Source: JAVEYA01 sp034003745
Lineage (GTDB): Bacteria; Bacillota; Peptococcia; DRI-13; PHAD01
Assembly (NCBI GenBank): GCA_034003745.1
Contig: JAVEYA010000002.1
Span: 1-64,000 of the forward strand
Reading direction: 5' to 3'
DNA length: 64,000 nt
Numbering within the stretch: position 1 is the stretch's first letter; every line of letters begins with the position of its first letter. Positions 28,570-36,312 of the stretch are shown here, one piece after another. The notes under the pieces are model-generated. The model had not been told where the DNA came from and made no database searches. It saw only the letters and a program-made list of their open reading frames with translations. The position numbers and the translations under genes were made by a program.

Positions 28570-29493
28570 ATGCGTATGACCAACAATATTATGATTAACA
28601 ACCTCAAGCATAATATCAGCCGGAACATGTATAGGCTAAGCACCCTGGATACGATGCTGTCCACGGGCAAGCGCATCAATAAACCCTCCGACGATCCCAC
28701 CGGCATTGTCAACAGCCTGCGTCTCTCCTCCCGTCTCAAAGAGACAACTCAATACCAGGGAAATGTGGCTGACGCCAAGAGCTGGCTGGAGAGTACGGAC
28801 AGCGCCCTGGGCAGCCTGAACGCCGTCCTGAACCGCGTCTATGAACTGACGGTAAAGGCCGCCAACGGGCCGTTGAGTGTGGAGGACCGGGGCACTATCA
28901 TGGAAGAGCTTAGCCAGCTGAAGAATGAAGTCATTACCATTGCCAATACCAGTCATGGAGACAGATATGTCTTCGGCGGGCGCAATACCACCGAGCCGCC
29001 TTACCAGGGGACGGACTGGATTACTCCGCTGAATACGGCGCAGATAAATTATGAGATTGGCGTGGGGATCACCGTTCCGGTGAATGTCACCGCCGACCAG
29101 GTCTTTTCAGCCGGTCAGCCCGGTGACCCGGATGATCCCGCTGCTCCCCAGGACTTGCTGACCACGCTGCAGCAGATTATCGACCACATGAGCTCGGGTG
29201 TCACGGAAGATATTAACAAACTCGGGAATGAAGACCTGGAAAGATTAAAGCTGAACATTGATACGGTACTGTCGGCCCGCGCCCAGATCGGCGCCCGGGT
29301 CAACCGTCTGGAGATGGCCAGTGACCGTCTCTATGAACTGGAGATTAACTTAACCTCCCTGAAGGAAGACGTGGAAGGCGTCGATCCCGCCAAAGTTATC
29401 CTGGATATGAAGAACCAGGAGAACGTCTATACCGCGGCTTTGGCTGTGGGGGCGCGCATCATCCAGCCCACCTTGATGAACTTCCTGAATTAA
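28570..29493 (+). CDS. flgL: Hook-filament junction protein FlgL (HAP3)
   Basis: A 307-residue flagellin-related protein with conserved ends: the N-terminal helix (MTNNIMINNLKHNISRNMYRLSTLDTMLSTGKRINKPSDDP region) and C terminus (ENVYTAALAVGARIIQPTLMNFLN). It follows flgK by 11 nt. Second junction protein between FlgK and the filament. Confidence 0.93.
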   Translation: MRMTNNIMINNLKHNISRNMYRLSTLDTMLSTGKRINKPSDDPTGIVNSLRLSSRLKETTQYQGNVADAKSWLESTDSALGSLNAVLNRVYELTVKAANGPLSVEDRGTIMEELSQLKNEVITIANTSHGDRYVFGGRNTTEPPYQGTDWITPLNTAQINYEIGVGITVPVNVTADQVFSAGQPGDPDDPAAPQDLLTTLQQIIDHMSSGVTEDINKLGNEDLERLKLNIDTVLSARAQIGARVNRLEMASDRLYELEINLTSLKEDVEGVDPAKVILDMKNQENVYTAALAVGARIIQPTLMNFLN

Positions 29494-29514
29494 AGCCCTG
29501 CCGGAGGGATTGAA

Positions 29515-30024
29515 ATGGACCTGAAAATCAGGCAAACCTGGCCGCAGATCAGGCTGAGGACTACCTCCCCCGAACTCCGGCTGCAAGTTACAGAATCTCA
29601 GTTAAATATCCGGCAGCGCAACGCCCAGGTCAGATGCGACGCCACGCAGTGCCGGGAAGAAATCGGCCTGCGCTCGCCGGTGTCTTTTGCCCGGGATAAT
29701 GCCCACAAGGGCTATGAAACCGTCATGCAACATATCGGTCAAGTAGCGCGGAACGGGGACATGATGGCGCAGATTGACCGGTATGATATGTCCGCCGTAG
29801 TGACCGCGTTAAGCGCCCAGACGCTGGAATTGCCGCGTTTTATTCTTGCCCGTGTGCCCAATTCTCCGGTGGATATGGATGTCCTCCCCGCTGAATTAAA
29901 GATCGATTACCGCGTGGGAGAAGTTATTTCCCAGCCTATCCGGGGCGAGATCAGCCTTTACATGCAGCCACAGGGAAGTGTGGAAACGGAGTATGTGGGG
30001 AGGAACGTAGATATCCGGGGCTAG
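29515..30024 (+). CDS. DUF6470-family protein (YviE-like)
   Basis: A 169-residue protein with an N-terminal segment built of beta strands (ITSPELRLQVTESQLNIRQ-type DUF6470 pattern), a basic middle part and a C-terminal strand-rich segment. B. subtilis has yviE at the same place between flgL and fliW. The function is unknown. Ribosome site GGAGGG before ATG 29515. Confidence 0.82.
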   Translation: MDLKIRQTWPQIRLRTTSPELRLQVTESQLNIRQRNAQVRCDATQCREEIGLRSPVSFARDNAHKGYETVMQHIGQVARNGDMMAQIDRYDMSAVVTALSAQTLELPRFILARVPNSPVDMDVLPAELKIDYRVGEVISQPIRGEISLYMQPQGSVETEYVGRNVDIRG

Positions 30025-30079
30025 CAACCGAAGCTTCCCGGATAGCCGGCAGACAGAAAATAGATAGGAGGCTTTTGCC

Positions 30080-30553
30080 ATGATTTTGAAAACCCTGCGT
30101 TTCGGTGAAATAGAGATTGCCGAAGAGCAAATTATACACTTTGCCTGGGGCTTGCCCGGATTCCCCGAGCAGCGGAGATTTGTACCCATTCATTCCGGCT
30201 CCGGCGACAGCTTATTTTTCCTGCAGGCAGTGGATTTGCCTGATTTGACCTTTATCCTGGCCGATCCTTTTCACCTGAACGGCAATTATGTGGCCGATAT
30301 TCCCGAAGAAGACCTGGAGGCGCTGCAAATCAAGATGCCGGAGGAAGCGGCCGTCTATGTGATTCTGACTGTCCGTCAGGGCGGCCAAGAAATCACCGCC
30401 AATCTGGTCGCGCCGCTTGTGATCAATACGGCCAAAAAAATGGGACGGCAGGTCATTCTCTTCAACAGTCCCTATAGCGCCCGCTTCCCCTTAATGGCCC
30501 GGCAAGAGAATGCGGCTAAGGGAGGGAAGGCGCATGCTGGCCTTAACCCGTAA
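30080..30553 (+). CDS. fliW: Flagellar assembly factor FliW
   Basis: A 157-residue protein that binds both flagellin and CsrA. When flagellin is low, FliW binds flagellin and frees CsrA to repress hag; after export, FliW inhibits CsrA. Family motifs include the start MILKTLRFGEIEI, FAWGLPGFPEQRRF and the end QVILFNSPYSARFPL. The gene overlaps csrA by 20 nt, so the two partners are translationally coupled. Confidence 0.93.
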   Translation: MILKTLRFGEIEIAEEQIIHFAWGLPGFPEQRRFVPIHSGSGDSLFFLQAVDLPDLTFILADPFHLNGNYVADIPEEDLEALQIKMPEEAAVYVILTVRQGGQEITANLVAPLVINTAKKMGRQVILFNSPYSARFPLMARQENAAKGGKAHAGLNP

Positions 30554-30767
30554 AGCCGGACAAAGCATTATCATCGGTGAAATTATCGAGGTCACCGTGG
30601 TGGAAGTCAGCGGAGAGCATGTTAAGCTCGCTGTGAAGGCGCCCCGGGAAGTACCCATCCACCGGAAAGAAATCTATGAGCAGATCCAGGCAGAGAACCG
30701 CGCGGCGGCCAGCCTGCCTGTGGAAATGAACGTGCAGGAGCTGCTGGATTTAGATAAGAAAAAATAA
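30534..30767 (+). CDS. csrA: Carbon storage regulator CsrA
   Basis: A 77-residue RNA-binding dimer that blocks flagellin translation. The sequence MLALTRKAGQSIIIGEIIEV and VKLAVKAPREVPIHRKEIYE match CsrA, including the basic RNA-binding edge and the C-terminal helix; FliW binds allosterically at the extended C terminus. ATG 30534 is inside the end of fliW and follows GGAGGGAAG. Two GGA sites lie in the adjacent flagellin leader. Confidence 0.95.
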   Translation: MLALTRKAGQSIIIGEIIEVTVVEVSGEHVKLAVKAPREVPIHRKEIYEQIQAENRAAASLPVEMNVQELLDLDKKK

Positions 30768-30779
30768 TTGGGAAAAGTA

Positions 30780-30806
30780 TAAAAAATATCCTAAATAATT
30801 CGATAA
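30780..30806 (+). promoter_or_regulatory. Sigma-D (FliA-type) promoter of the flagellin gene
   Basis: TAAA (30780-30783), 15 bp, then TTCGATAA (30799-30806). The same geometry and -10 start are seen before flgM. Predicted transcript start is near 30813, leaving a leader of about 112 nt. Confidence 0.7.
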
Positions 30807-30820
30807 TTATAGTAGGTAGC

Positions 30821-30873
30821 AATGCTTGCCGTCCCTTTTAGGCGCGGCCGAGCTAAAAGAGAGGACAAGCGTT
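30821..30873 (+). promoter_or_regulatory. Stem-loop at the 5' end of the flagellin leader
   Basis: Arms 30821-30841 and 30853-30873 pair at 18 of 21 positions (counting one G-U), around the loop CGCGGCCGAG. It is close to the predicted 5' end of the mRNA and may stabilise the transcript. Confidence 0.6.
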
Positions 30874-30884
30874 CTATATAAAAA

Positions 30885-30917
30885 GCACATGGATGTGCGA
30901 TGAAAATTCAAGGAGGA
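30885..30917 (+). promoter_or_regulatory. Two CsrA-binding sites in the flagellin leader
   Basis: Site 1 (30885-30898) is GCACA-TGGA-TGTGC, a hairpin with GGA in the tetraloop that agrees with the known CsrA consensus RUACARGGAUGU at 10 of 12 positions. Site 2 is the ribosome site itself, AAGGAGGA (30910-30917). This is the two-site layout of the B. subtilis hag leader. Confidence 0.8.
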
Positions 30918-30924
30918 ATAAAAA

Positions 30925-32289
30925 ATGAGAATTAATAACAACATCGCCGCGCTGAATGCGTGGAGAGGGCTGACCCAGACCGACGGCGCCCTGAGCAAAT
31001 CCCTGGAGAAACTGAGTTCCGGCTTGAGAATCAACCGCGCTGGCGACGACGCTGCCGGCCTGGCCATCTCAGAAAAAATGCGCGCTCAGATCAAAGGCCT
31101 GAATATGGCTTCCAAGAACGCTCAGGACGGCATCTCCTTAATCCAGACCGCTGAAGGCGCTCTGAACGAAACCCACAGCATTCTCCAGAGAATGCGGGAA
31201 CTGGCTGTCCAGTCCGCCAACGGCACCAATAGTGATGCCGACCGCGGCGAGTTGCAAAAGGAAGTTGCCCAGTTAATCAGTGAGATCGACAGAGTTTCCA
31301 CCGACACCGAATTCAACACCAAGAAACTCTTAAACGGCGATCTCGGAAAAACTTATACCATCACCGGCGGCGTCGGCGCACTCAGCGTTCCTTCCTATAC
31401 CATTACAGGTTCGGATGTAACGACGGGAACTTACACTATGACTTTAGAGGCAGCCGGTACCGATACTTTCAACCTTACCACTAACACAGCCGCTACAGGT
31501 TTCGCCGCTGCCAACATTACTGCCGCTGCAAACAGTTATTATGGAGAGTATACTTTAAATGTAACTAATTTAAGCAGCGGCACAGCAGACTTTGAGCTTA
31601 CTGGCCCCGACGGCACGGTTACTGTTATGAGCGGACAGGCTGCTGATGCCTCGTTAACTATCGGCGGAATTACCTTTGATTTTGGCGCGGCCACCCGCGA
31701 CGTCGACAACAATGGTACGATAGTTTTCAATTTAACCAGCAACGGCCTTAATTTCAGCTTGACCGGACCGACAAATGCGAATCCCGCAGCAATCGCTAGC
31801 TATGCTGGCGAAAAACTGAATGTAGGCGGATTTGAATTTATTGTCAGAACAGGTCATGGCGCTACTAACGATACCGATGTTATCGCCGTAACCGACAGAG
31901 CCATTCAGTTCCAAATTGGCGCTAACGCCAGACAGGCGACCAGTTTGTCCATCAATAAAATGAGTTCAGTAGAGCTGGGAATAAGCGCCATCAACATTAG
32001 TACGGAAACCGGCGCGACGGCGGCCATCACTACGATCAACGATGCTGTGGAAAAGGTCTCCAGTGAACGCGCCAAGCTGGGCGCCATGCAGAACCGTCTC
32101 GAGCACACCATCAACAACCTGGGTACTGCCGCTGAGAACCTGACCGCAGCCGAATCCCGGATCCGTGACGTGGATATGGCTTCCGAGATGATGGAATTCA
32201 CCAAGAAGAACATCCTGGCCCAGGCGGGCACCGCCATGATGGCCCAGGCCAACATGCGTCCGCAATCGGTTCTCCAGCTTCTCCAGTAA
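30925..32289 (+). CDS. hag: Flagellin
   Basis: Filament subunit of 454 residues. Residues 1-140 form the conserved D0/D1 N terminus (MRINNNIAALNAWRGL, LSSGLRINRAGDDAAGLAISEKM, LAVQSANGTNSD) and about 345-454 the C-terminal D1/D0 (RLEHTINNLGTAAENLTAAESRIRD, NILAQAGTAMMAQAN, ending SVLQLLQ). The middle is a Thr/Ala/Gly-rich surface domain. It has its own sigma-D-like promoter, a structured leader with CsrA sites, and a strong terminator. Confidence 0.96.
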   Translation: MRINNNIAALNAWRGLTQTDGALSKSLEKLSSGLRINRAGDDAAGLAISEKMRAQIKGLNMASKNAQDGISLIQTAEGALNETHSILQRMRELAVQSANGTNSDADRGELQKEVAQLISEIDRVSTDTEFNTKKLLNGDLGKTYTITGGVGALSVPSYTITGSDVTTGTYTMTLEAAGTDTFNLTTNTAATGFAAANITAAANSYYGEYTLNVTNLSSGTADFELTGPDGTVTVMSGQAADASLTIGGITFDFGAATRDVDNNGTIVFNLTSNGLNFSLTGPTNANPAAIASYAGEKLNVGGFEFIVRTGHGATNDTDVIAVTDRAIQFQIGANARQATSLSINKMSSVELGISAINISTETGATAAITTINDAVEKVSSERAKLGAMQNRLEHTINNLGTAAENLTAAESRIRDVDMASEMMEFTKKNILAQAGTAMMAQANMRPQSVLQLLQ

Positions 32290-32312
32290 TCTTCTCCAAC
32301 TTCTGTCTGAGA

Positions 32313-32340
32313 GGGCCGGTCGGCCGGCCGGCCCTTCTTC
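32313..32340 (+). terminator. Intrinsic terminator after flagellin
   Basis: GGGCCGG / CCGGCCC stem around TCGGCCGG, followed by TTCTTCTT; very GC-rich and self-complementary. Confidence 0.8.
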
Positions 32341-32358
32341 TTATACTATCCGGCCATT

Positions 32359-32392
32359 GGCGTGTGTTGATGCTTCAGCGTCAGCAGACGCC
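32359..32392. repeat. Hairpin upstream of fliD
   Basis: GGCGTGTGTTGATGC / GCGTCAGCAGACGCC pair at nearly all positions (two G-U pairs, one mismatch) around TTCA. No T-run follows; possible leader structure for fliD. Confidence 0.5.
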
Positions 32393-32448
32393 GCTAGCCT
32401 ATAGTCTTGAGGGATTCGGATTAAATATTTTTAAGAAGGTGATATGAA

Positions 32449-33999
32449 ATGGTCTCCAATATAAGACTGAGCGGCCTGGCTACGGGGATGGACACGGAGT
32501 CGCTGGTGCGCGATATGATGAAGATTGCCCGCATGCCCCTGGACAAGAAGCTGAAGACCAAGCAGACGCTGCAGTGGAAGCAGGAAGACTACCGCACGAT
32601 GAATTTGAGTCTTTTGGCTTTGAAGAACAAGGCTTTCGATATGCGTCTGGAGTCTTCCTTTACTGCCAGGAAGATTACCTCGGGGAACCAGGATATTGTC
32701 ACAGCTACGGCCACAGGAGAAGCCATCAACGGGACATTTAACCTTAAAGTCGCCCAATTGGCGGAAGCGGCTTCCAATAAGACGGCCGGCGCCGTTTCCG
32801 CTAACGCCGGAAATAAGATCGATACCTCCGCCTCATTGCTCTCCCAAGCGTCCAAGTTTGCTGAGGCAGGCAGCTTCTTTGAGGGCAAAACCGTTGACGA
32901 TACGTTTACCGTATCGGTGCGTATTTCCGACACGGAAGTCAAGGACTTTACCTTCAGCTACGGGAACAGCCTGAAAACAATAATTCAGACGATCAATAAT
33001 GATAAGAAAGCCGGCGTCACGCTCTTTTATGACGAAGGGGCCGCTCAGGATAAAGTGGTTGCCGCTTCCAAGGCCACCGGCAAAGACGCGGTTCTTGAAC
33101 TGAATGGGGATTTCTTCAGCGTCCTGGGCCTGAATAATGCCAATAAGCAGGACGGGAAGAACGCCGTCTTCGAGCTGAACGGTCTGCAGACCGAGCGCGC
33201 CTCTAATAACTTTACCATCAATGGCGTGAATTTCAGCCTCAAAGGCGTGACCGCCGGGGGCTTCGGCGGCGCTGCCACGGCCCTGACCGTGGAGACCGAT
33301 GTGGATACGATCTACAATAATATCAAGGGTTTTGTGGATCAATATAACGAAATAATCGACTTGCTGAATAAAGAGCTGAAGGAAGAAAAATTCCGTACTT
33401 ACCAACCCCTTACGGACGAGGAAAAAGCAGCTTTAAGCGAGTCGGAAATCGAAAAATGGGAAGCTAAAGCCAGAAGCGGTCTGCTGCGCAGTGACGCTCT
33501 CCTCAGCCGGGCGGCCAGCGAGATCAGGATGACCATGGCCCAGACGGTTAAAGGACTGAGCGGGGTTAACTCTCTCCCGGCAATAGGCATTACCACTGCG
33601 AACTATTGGGAGGACCCCAACGGCAAACTGAAAATCAATGAGGATGACCTCAAGAAGGCCATTGCCGCCGATCCTGAGGGAGTGATGAAGCTTTTCAACA
33701 ATGACAGCGAGGTCGCCAATGAGCAGGGATTGATGCGCCGTCTTTACAGCACCGTGGATAGCGCTATTAAGAATATTACGTCGGAAGCCGGTTCGGCGAC
33801 GGCTCTGTATGACCAGTCTAATTTAAGCGAATCGGTGCGCCGCATTGATAAAGATATCGCTCGTTTGGAAGATAGATTGACCCAAATCGAAGAACGCTAC
33901 TGGCGGCAATTCACCGCCATGGAAAGAGCCATTTCTACCATGAATCAGCAATCCAGCTGGTTGACGGCTCAATTAAGTGGCCTGACAGGTCAGCAGTAA
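32449..33999 (+). CDS. fliD: Flagellar filament capping protein FliD
   Basis: Cap protein (HAP2), 516 residues. The N terminus SNIRLSGLATGMDTESLV and the KLKTKQTLQWKQEDYR coiled-coil region are FliD signatures; the C-terminal domain ends with IARLEDRLTQIEERYWRQFTAMERAIS-type helix and a Gln-rich tail. Starts 160 nt after flagellin with the ribosome site AAGGTGAT, and leads fliD-flaG-fliS. Confidence 0.94.
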   Translation: MVSNIRLSGLATGMDTESLVRDMMKIARMPLDKKLKTKQTLQWKQEDYRTMNLSLLALKNKAFDMRLESSFTARKITSGNQDIVTATATGEAINGTFNLKVAQLAEAASNKTAGAVSANAGNKIDTSASLLSQASKFAEAGSFFEGKTVDDTFTVSVRISDTEVKDFTFSYGNSLKTIIQTINNDKKAGVTLFYDEGAAQDKVVAASKATGKDAVLELNGDFFSVLGLNNANKQDGKNAVFELNGLQTERASNNFTINGVNFSLKGVTAGGFGGAATALTVETDVDTIYNNIKGFVDQYNEIIDLLNKELKEEKFRTYQPLTDEEKAALSESEIEKWEAKARSGLLRSDALLSRAASEIRMTMAQTVKGLSGVNSLPAIGITTANYWEDPNGKLKINEDDLKKAIAADPEGVMKLFNNDSEVANEQGLMRRLYSTVDSAIKNITSEAGSATALYDQSNLSESVRRIDKDIARLEDRLTQIEERYWRQFTAMERAISTMNQQSSWLTAQLSGLTGQQ

Positions 34000-34015
34000 A
34001 GGAGGTGTATCCGTT

Positions 34016-34420
34016 ATGAGTGATGTTAAATCCATCAGCCCGGCTGCTCCAACCCCAACGCTGAAACCGGCGGTGGAAGCCGGGAAGTCCCCTATGGCCG
34101 CCCCCAAGGAAGCTGTCTCCCAGGGTTATATACCGATACAGGGACAGGCTTCCGCGCAAACGCCTGCGCCCAAAGAGGCTGAGAGCAATAAAATAACGCG
34201 GGAAGACGCCAACCAAATCGCCGAGGTGATGAACCAGGCCTCCCAGCTTCTGAATAATCAACTTAATTTTGAAGTATTTGAAGATACCAAACAGCTATAC
34301 GTCCAGATCGTGGATAAAAAGACACGGGAAGTCATCAAGCAGATTCCCCCTCAGGAAATGCTGGAGCTGTCGGCCAAGATACGGGAAATGGTCGGTATTA
34401 TCTTAGACAAATATGTTTGA
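34016..34420 (+). CDS. flaG: FlaG-family flagellar protein
   Basis: A 134-residue protein with a Pro/Ala-rich disordered N-terminal half and a conserved C-terminal domain (NNQLNFEVFEDTKQLYVQIVDKKTREVIKQIPPQEMLEL), which is the FlaG family core. It lies between fliD and fliS as in many Bacillota. FlaG is thought to affect filament length. Confidence 0.9.
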   Translation: MSDVKSISPAAPTPTLKPAVEAGKSPMAAPKEAVSQGYIPIQGQASAQTPAPKEAESNKITREDANQIAEVMNQASQLLNNQLNFEVFEDTKQLYVQIVDKKTREVIKQIPPQEMLELSAKIREMVGIILDKYV

Positions 34421-34452
34421 CCAATATGTATAGTTCGGAAAGGATGACAAAT

Positions 34453-34836
34453 ATGGCACTGCCCCACCCCTATCAGCAATATCGCCAGCAGCAGGTCAAC
34501 ACCGCCTCGCCGGAAAAGTTGCTGTTAATGCTCTTTGACGGCGCCCTCCGTTTCGGCCGCATTGCCGTGAAATGCCTGCAGGAAAAACAGCAGGAGACAG
34601 CGCATTTAAATCTGCTGAAAACGCAGAATATCGTGGAAGAACTGATGGGTTCGCTGAATCATGATTATGAGATTGCGCAAAACCTCTATACCTTGTATGA
34701 TTATATGCATAGACGCTTAATCGAGGCCAATATCAAAAAGGACCCCGCTATTGTCGAGGAAGTTCTGGGCTTGCTGGCCGAATTGCGGGAAACCTGGGCC
34801 GAGACGGCGCTGAAGTTGCATGAAGGAGCCGTGTAA
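34453..34836 (+). CDS. fliS: Flagellar export chaperone FliS
   Basis: Flagellin-specific chaperone, 127 residues, helical. It starts with PYQQYRQQQVNTASPEKLLLMLFDGALRF, the FliS signature, and ends with a C-terminal helix (EVLGLLAELRETWAETALKL). ATG 34453 is 9 nt after GGAAAGG; ATG 34444 and the frame from 34417 lack good spacing. Also known to touch the FlgM/FliW network in Bacillus. Confidence 0.93.
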   Translation: MALPHPYQQYRQQQVNTASPEKLLLMLFDGALRFGRIAVKCLQEKQQETAHLNLLKTQNIVEELMGSLNHDYEIAQNLYTLYDYMHRRLIEANIKKDPAIVEEVLGLLAELRETWAETALKLHEGAV

Positions 34837-34839
34837 GAT

Positions 34840-35343
34840 TTGCAGGACAGTATTATCCGGGCGAAGCTGACGCAGATCGCGGAAGGGTATCAGGAACAGC
34901 TGCCGCTCTATGAGGAAATGCTCCGGCTGTCTCAGGAGCAGGAAAGGTGCCTCCAGGCCGCCGAGGTGGATACGGACCATCTGGTGGCCTTAATTGGCGA
35001 GCGCCAGAAGCTGATCGAGCGGTTGGAAGGACTGCAGGGCCCTTTGCGAAAAACCAGGAGCGAAGTAACCGCTGCCCTGGGGTTGGAGGAATTCGCCGTA
35101 AGCGCGCTGACGCGGAAATTCCCGGATCCCGCTGCCAACCGGTTGGCGGAGATTATGGGGCAGTTTTTGGCGCTTTTAGGCCGCATTAAGGACCTGGATA
35201 AGACCAACGAAGAGACCTTGCGCGCCCAAATCAAGGAAACCGCGACGCAACTGGAGCAGGTTCGCCAGGAAAAAAAGGCCAAAGAGGCGTACGAACCTAA
35301 AAACCCCCATAAGGACGGAATTTTTATCGATTTCTCCAAATAA
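34840..35343 (+). CDS. Coiled-coil flagellar protein, FliT/FlgN-like (unnamed)
   Basis: A 167-residue all-helical, Glu/Gln/Leu-rich protein starting from TTG 3 nt after fliS (ribosome site AAGGAG about 12 nt before). Its layout (two long helices with ERQKLIERLEGLQGPLRKTR) resembles FlgN/FliT-type export chaperones, and fliT usually follows fliS. Sequence alone does not settle it. The operon ends here at a terminator. Confidence 0.65.
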   Translation: MQDSIIRAKLTQIAEGYQEQLPLYEEMLRLSQEQERCLQAAEVDTDHLVALIGERQKLIERLEGLQGPLRKTRSEVTAALGLEEFAVSALTRKFPDPAANRLAEIMGQFLALLGRIKDLDKTNEETLRAQIKETATQLEQVRQEKKAKEAYEPKNPHKDGIFIDFSK

Positions 35344-35360
35344 AAAATTGCAGTAATAAA

Positions 35361-35389
35361 GGCCGGATGATCGCTTCATCCGGTCTTTT
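35361..35389 (+). terminator. Intrinsic terminator of the fliD-fliS operon
   Basis: GGCCGGATGA / TCATCCGGTC, 10 bp with a short loop, then TTTT. Confidence 0.88.
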
Positions 35390-35395
35390 GATATA

Positions 35396-35495
35396 TTTAT
35401 GCAAATATAAAATATAATTTTATTTTTGCATAAAATGACATGATAAAAAGCTTGTCGATTTTTCCAAACAACACGGATGCCTTTTATGCATAAAA
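35396..35495. repeat. Two palindromes built on TTTATGCA
   Basis: A 17-bp inverted repeat with one mismatch (35396-35412 with 35418-35434), bounded by TTTATGCA and TGCATAAA, is followed by a perfect 14-base palindrome TTTTATGCATAAAA (35482-35495). A related TTTTATGCAAAAG occurs before the flgM promoter (near 25919). Possible sites for one DNA-binding protein. Confidence 0.55.
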
Positions 35496-35500
35496 CACTA

Positions 35501-35527
35501 AGTCCTGCCTGATTTGCAGGGCTTTTT
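35501..35527 (+). terminator. Second terminator-like hairpin
   Basis: AGTCCTGC / GCAGGGCT (8 bp, one G-U) with a 7-nt loop, then TTTTT. No gene lies between this and the previous terminator, so it may end a small untranslated RNA or act as backup. Confidence 0.65.
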
Positions 35528-35692
35528 GCTTTTTTGGCGAGTCTTCCGTCAATATGTATAAATGAATACTATATTGTCATATTTTAATGTTTAAAGTGTC
35601 TAAAAATGATGTGTTTCGACAGCGAATACCTGTCCAATCGAAAGTATAATTAATGACAATAATAGAAAATAATGGAGAACAGGAAAATGAAT

Positions 35693-35753
35693 CTATCCAC
35701 ATTTGTACCCCTGATTAAATAACTTATCAACAGATATATCCACATTATCCACA
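35693..35753 (+). promoter_or_regulatory. Cluster of four DnaA-box-like sites
   Basis: CTATCCACA (35693), TTATCAACA (35724), ATATCCACA (35736) and TTATCCACA (35745), all on the same strand within 61 bases. One is a perfect consensus 9-mer and three have one change. The surrounding 35530-35890 is AT-rich and has no gene. No dnaA or dnaN is near, so a titration or regulatory site is more likely than an origin. Confidence 0.6.
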
Positions 35754-35890
35754 GAAAAAAGAGGGTTTGAAAATGTGTCAAACGGTGAAAAAACAGAAAA
35801 TTATCAGAGAATTATGTGCGTGATACATGGACAAGCCGGATAAATGTGAACGAAATTGCGGTTATAGAAATGCCGTGATTATAGAAAAAT

Positions 35891-35919
35891 TTGACTAAAT
35901 AAAGGCGTGGTGCTATAAT
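35891..35919 (+). promoter_or_regulatory. Sigma-A promoter of the cold-shock gene
   Basis: TTGACT (35891-35896), 17 bp, and TGC-TATAAT (extended -10, 35911-35919). Confidence 0.85.
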
Positions 35920-35968
35920 CAACAAGGTGGATTTTCCACTGTATTTATTTTTAGGAGGAATGTTTTTC

Positions 35969-36166
35969 ATGCAAGGTAAAGTAAAATGGTTCAACAAAGA
36001 AAAAGGGTACGGTTTTATTGAAAGAGAAGGCGGCGCGGATGTCTTTGTTCATTTTTCCGCTATTCAGCAAGACGGCTTCAAAACACTGCAGGAAGGAGAA
36101 ACTGTTGAGTTTGAGATTGTAGAGGGCCCCAAAGGTTTTCAGGCCGCTAACGTAAGCAAACCCTAA
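35969..36166 (+). CDS. csp: Cold-shock family RNA chaperone
   Basis: A 65-residue CspA-type beta-barrel. RNP1 (KGYGFIE) and RNP2 (DVFVHFSAI) are intact and the start MQGKVKWFNKEKG is typical. ATG 35969 is 10 nt from TAGGAGGA; an ATG at 35960 is too close to that site. Strong promoter and terminator make it monocistronic. Confidence 0.95.
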   Translation: MQGKVKWFNKEKGYGFIEREGGADVFVHFSAIQQDGFKTLQEGETVEFEIVEGPKGFQAANVSKP

Positions 36167-36197
36167 GGGTACTTTAAAAAATATAATTGCGCAAAAG

Positions 36198-36222
36198 AAA
36201 GCCCTGATCTGATCAGGGCTTT
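36198..36222 (+). terminator. Intrinsic terminator after csp
   Basis: AAAGCCCTGA / TCAGGGCTTT, perfect 10-bp stem with a 5-nt loop. Confidence 0.8.
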
Positions 36223-36312
36223 AAATATACCCGGATTGCCCGAGAAGGGCAGGATTTTTTCCCGCCGAAGGGAATATTATATATAACATATTCTCGAGAA
36301 GGAGTGGATGGC

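Noticed and set aside
35773..35823. Short frame MCQTVKKQKIIRELCA with a weak AGAGGG upstream
   Set aside because: Only 16 codons or fewer in AT-rich DNA and no paired structure or downstream gene that would make it a leader peptide.
35396..35919. Chromosomal origin of replication
   Set aside because: DnaA-like boxes and AT-rich DNA are present, but no dnaA, dnaN, recF, rpmH or parAB genes flank the region.
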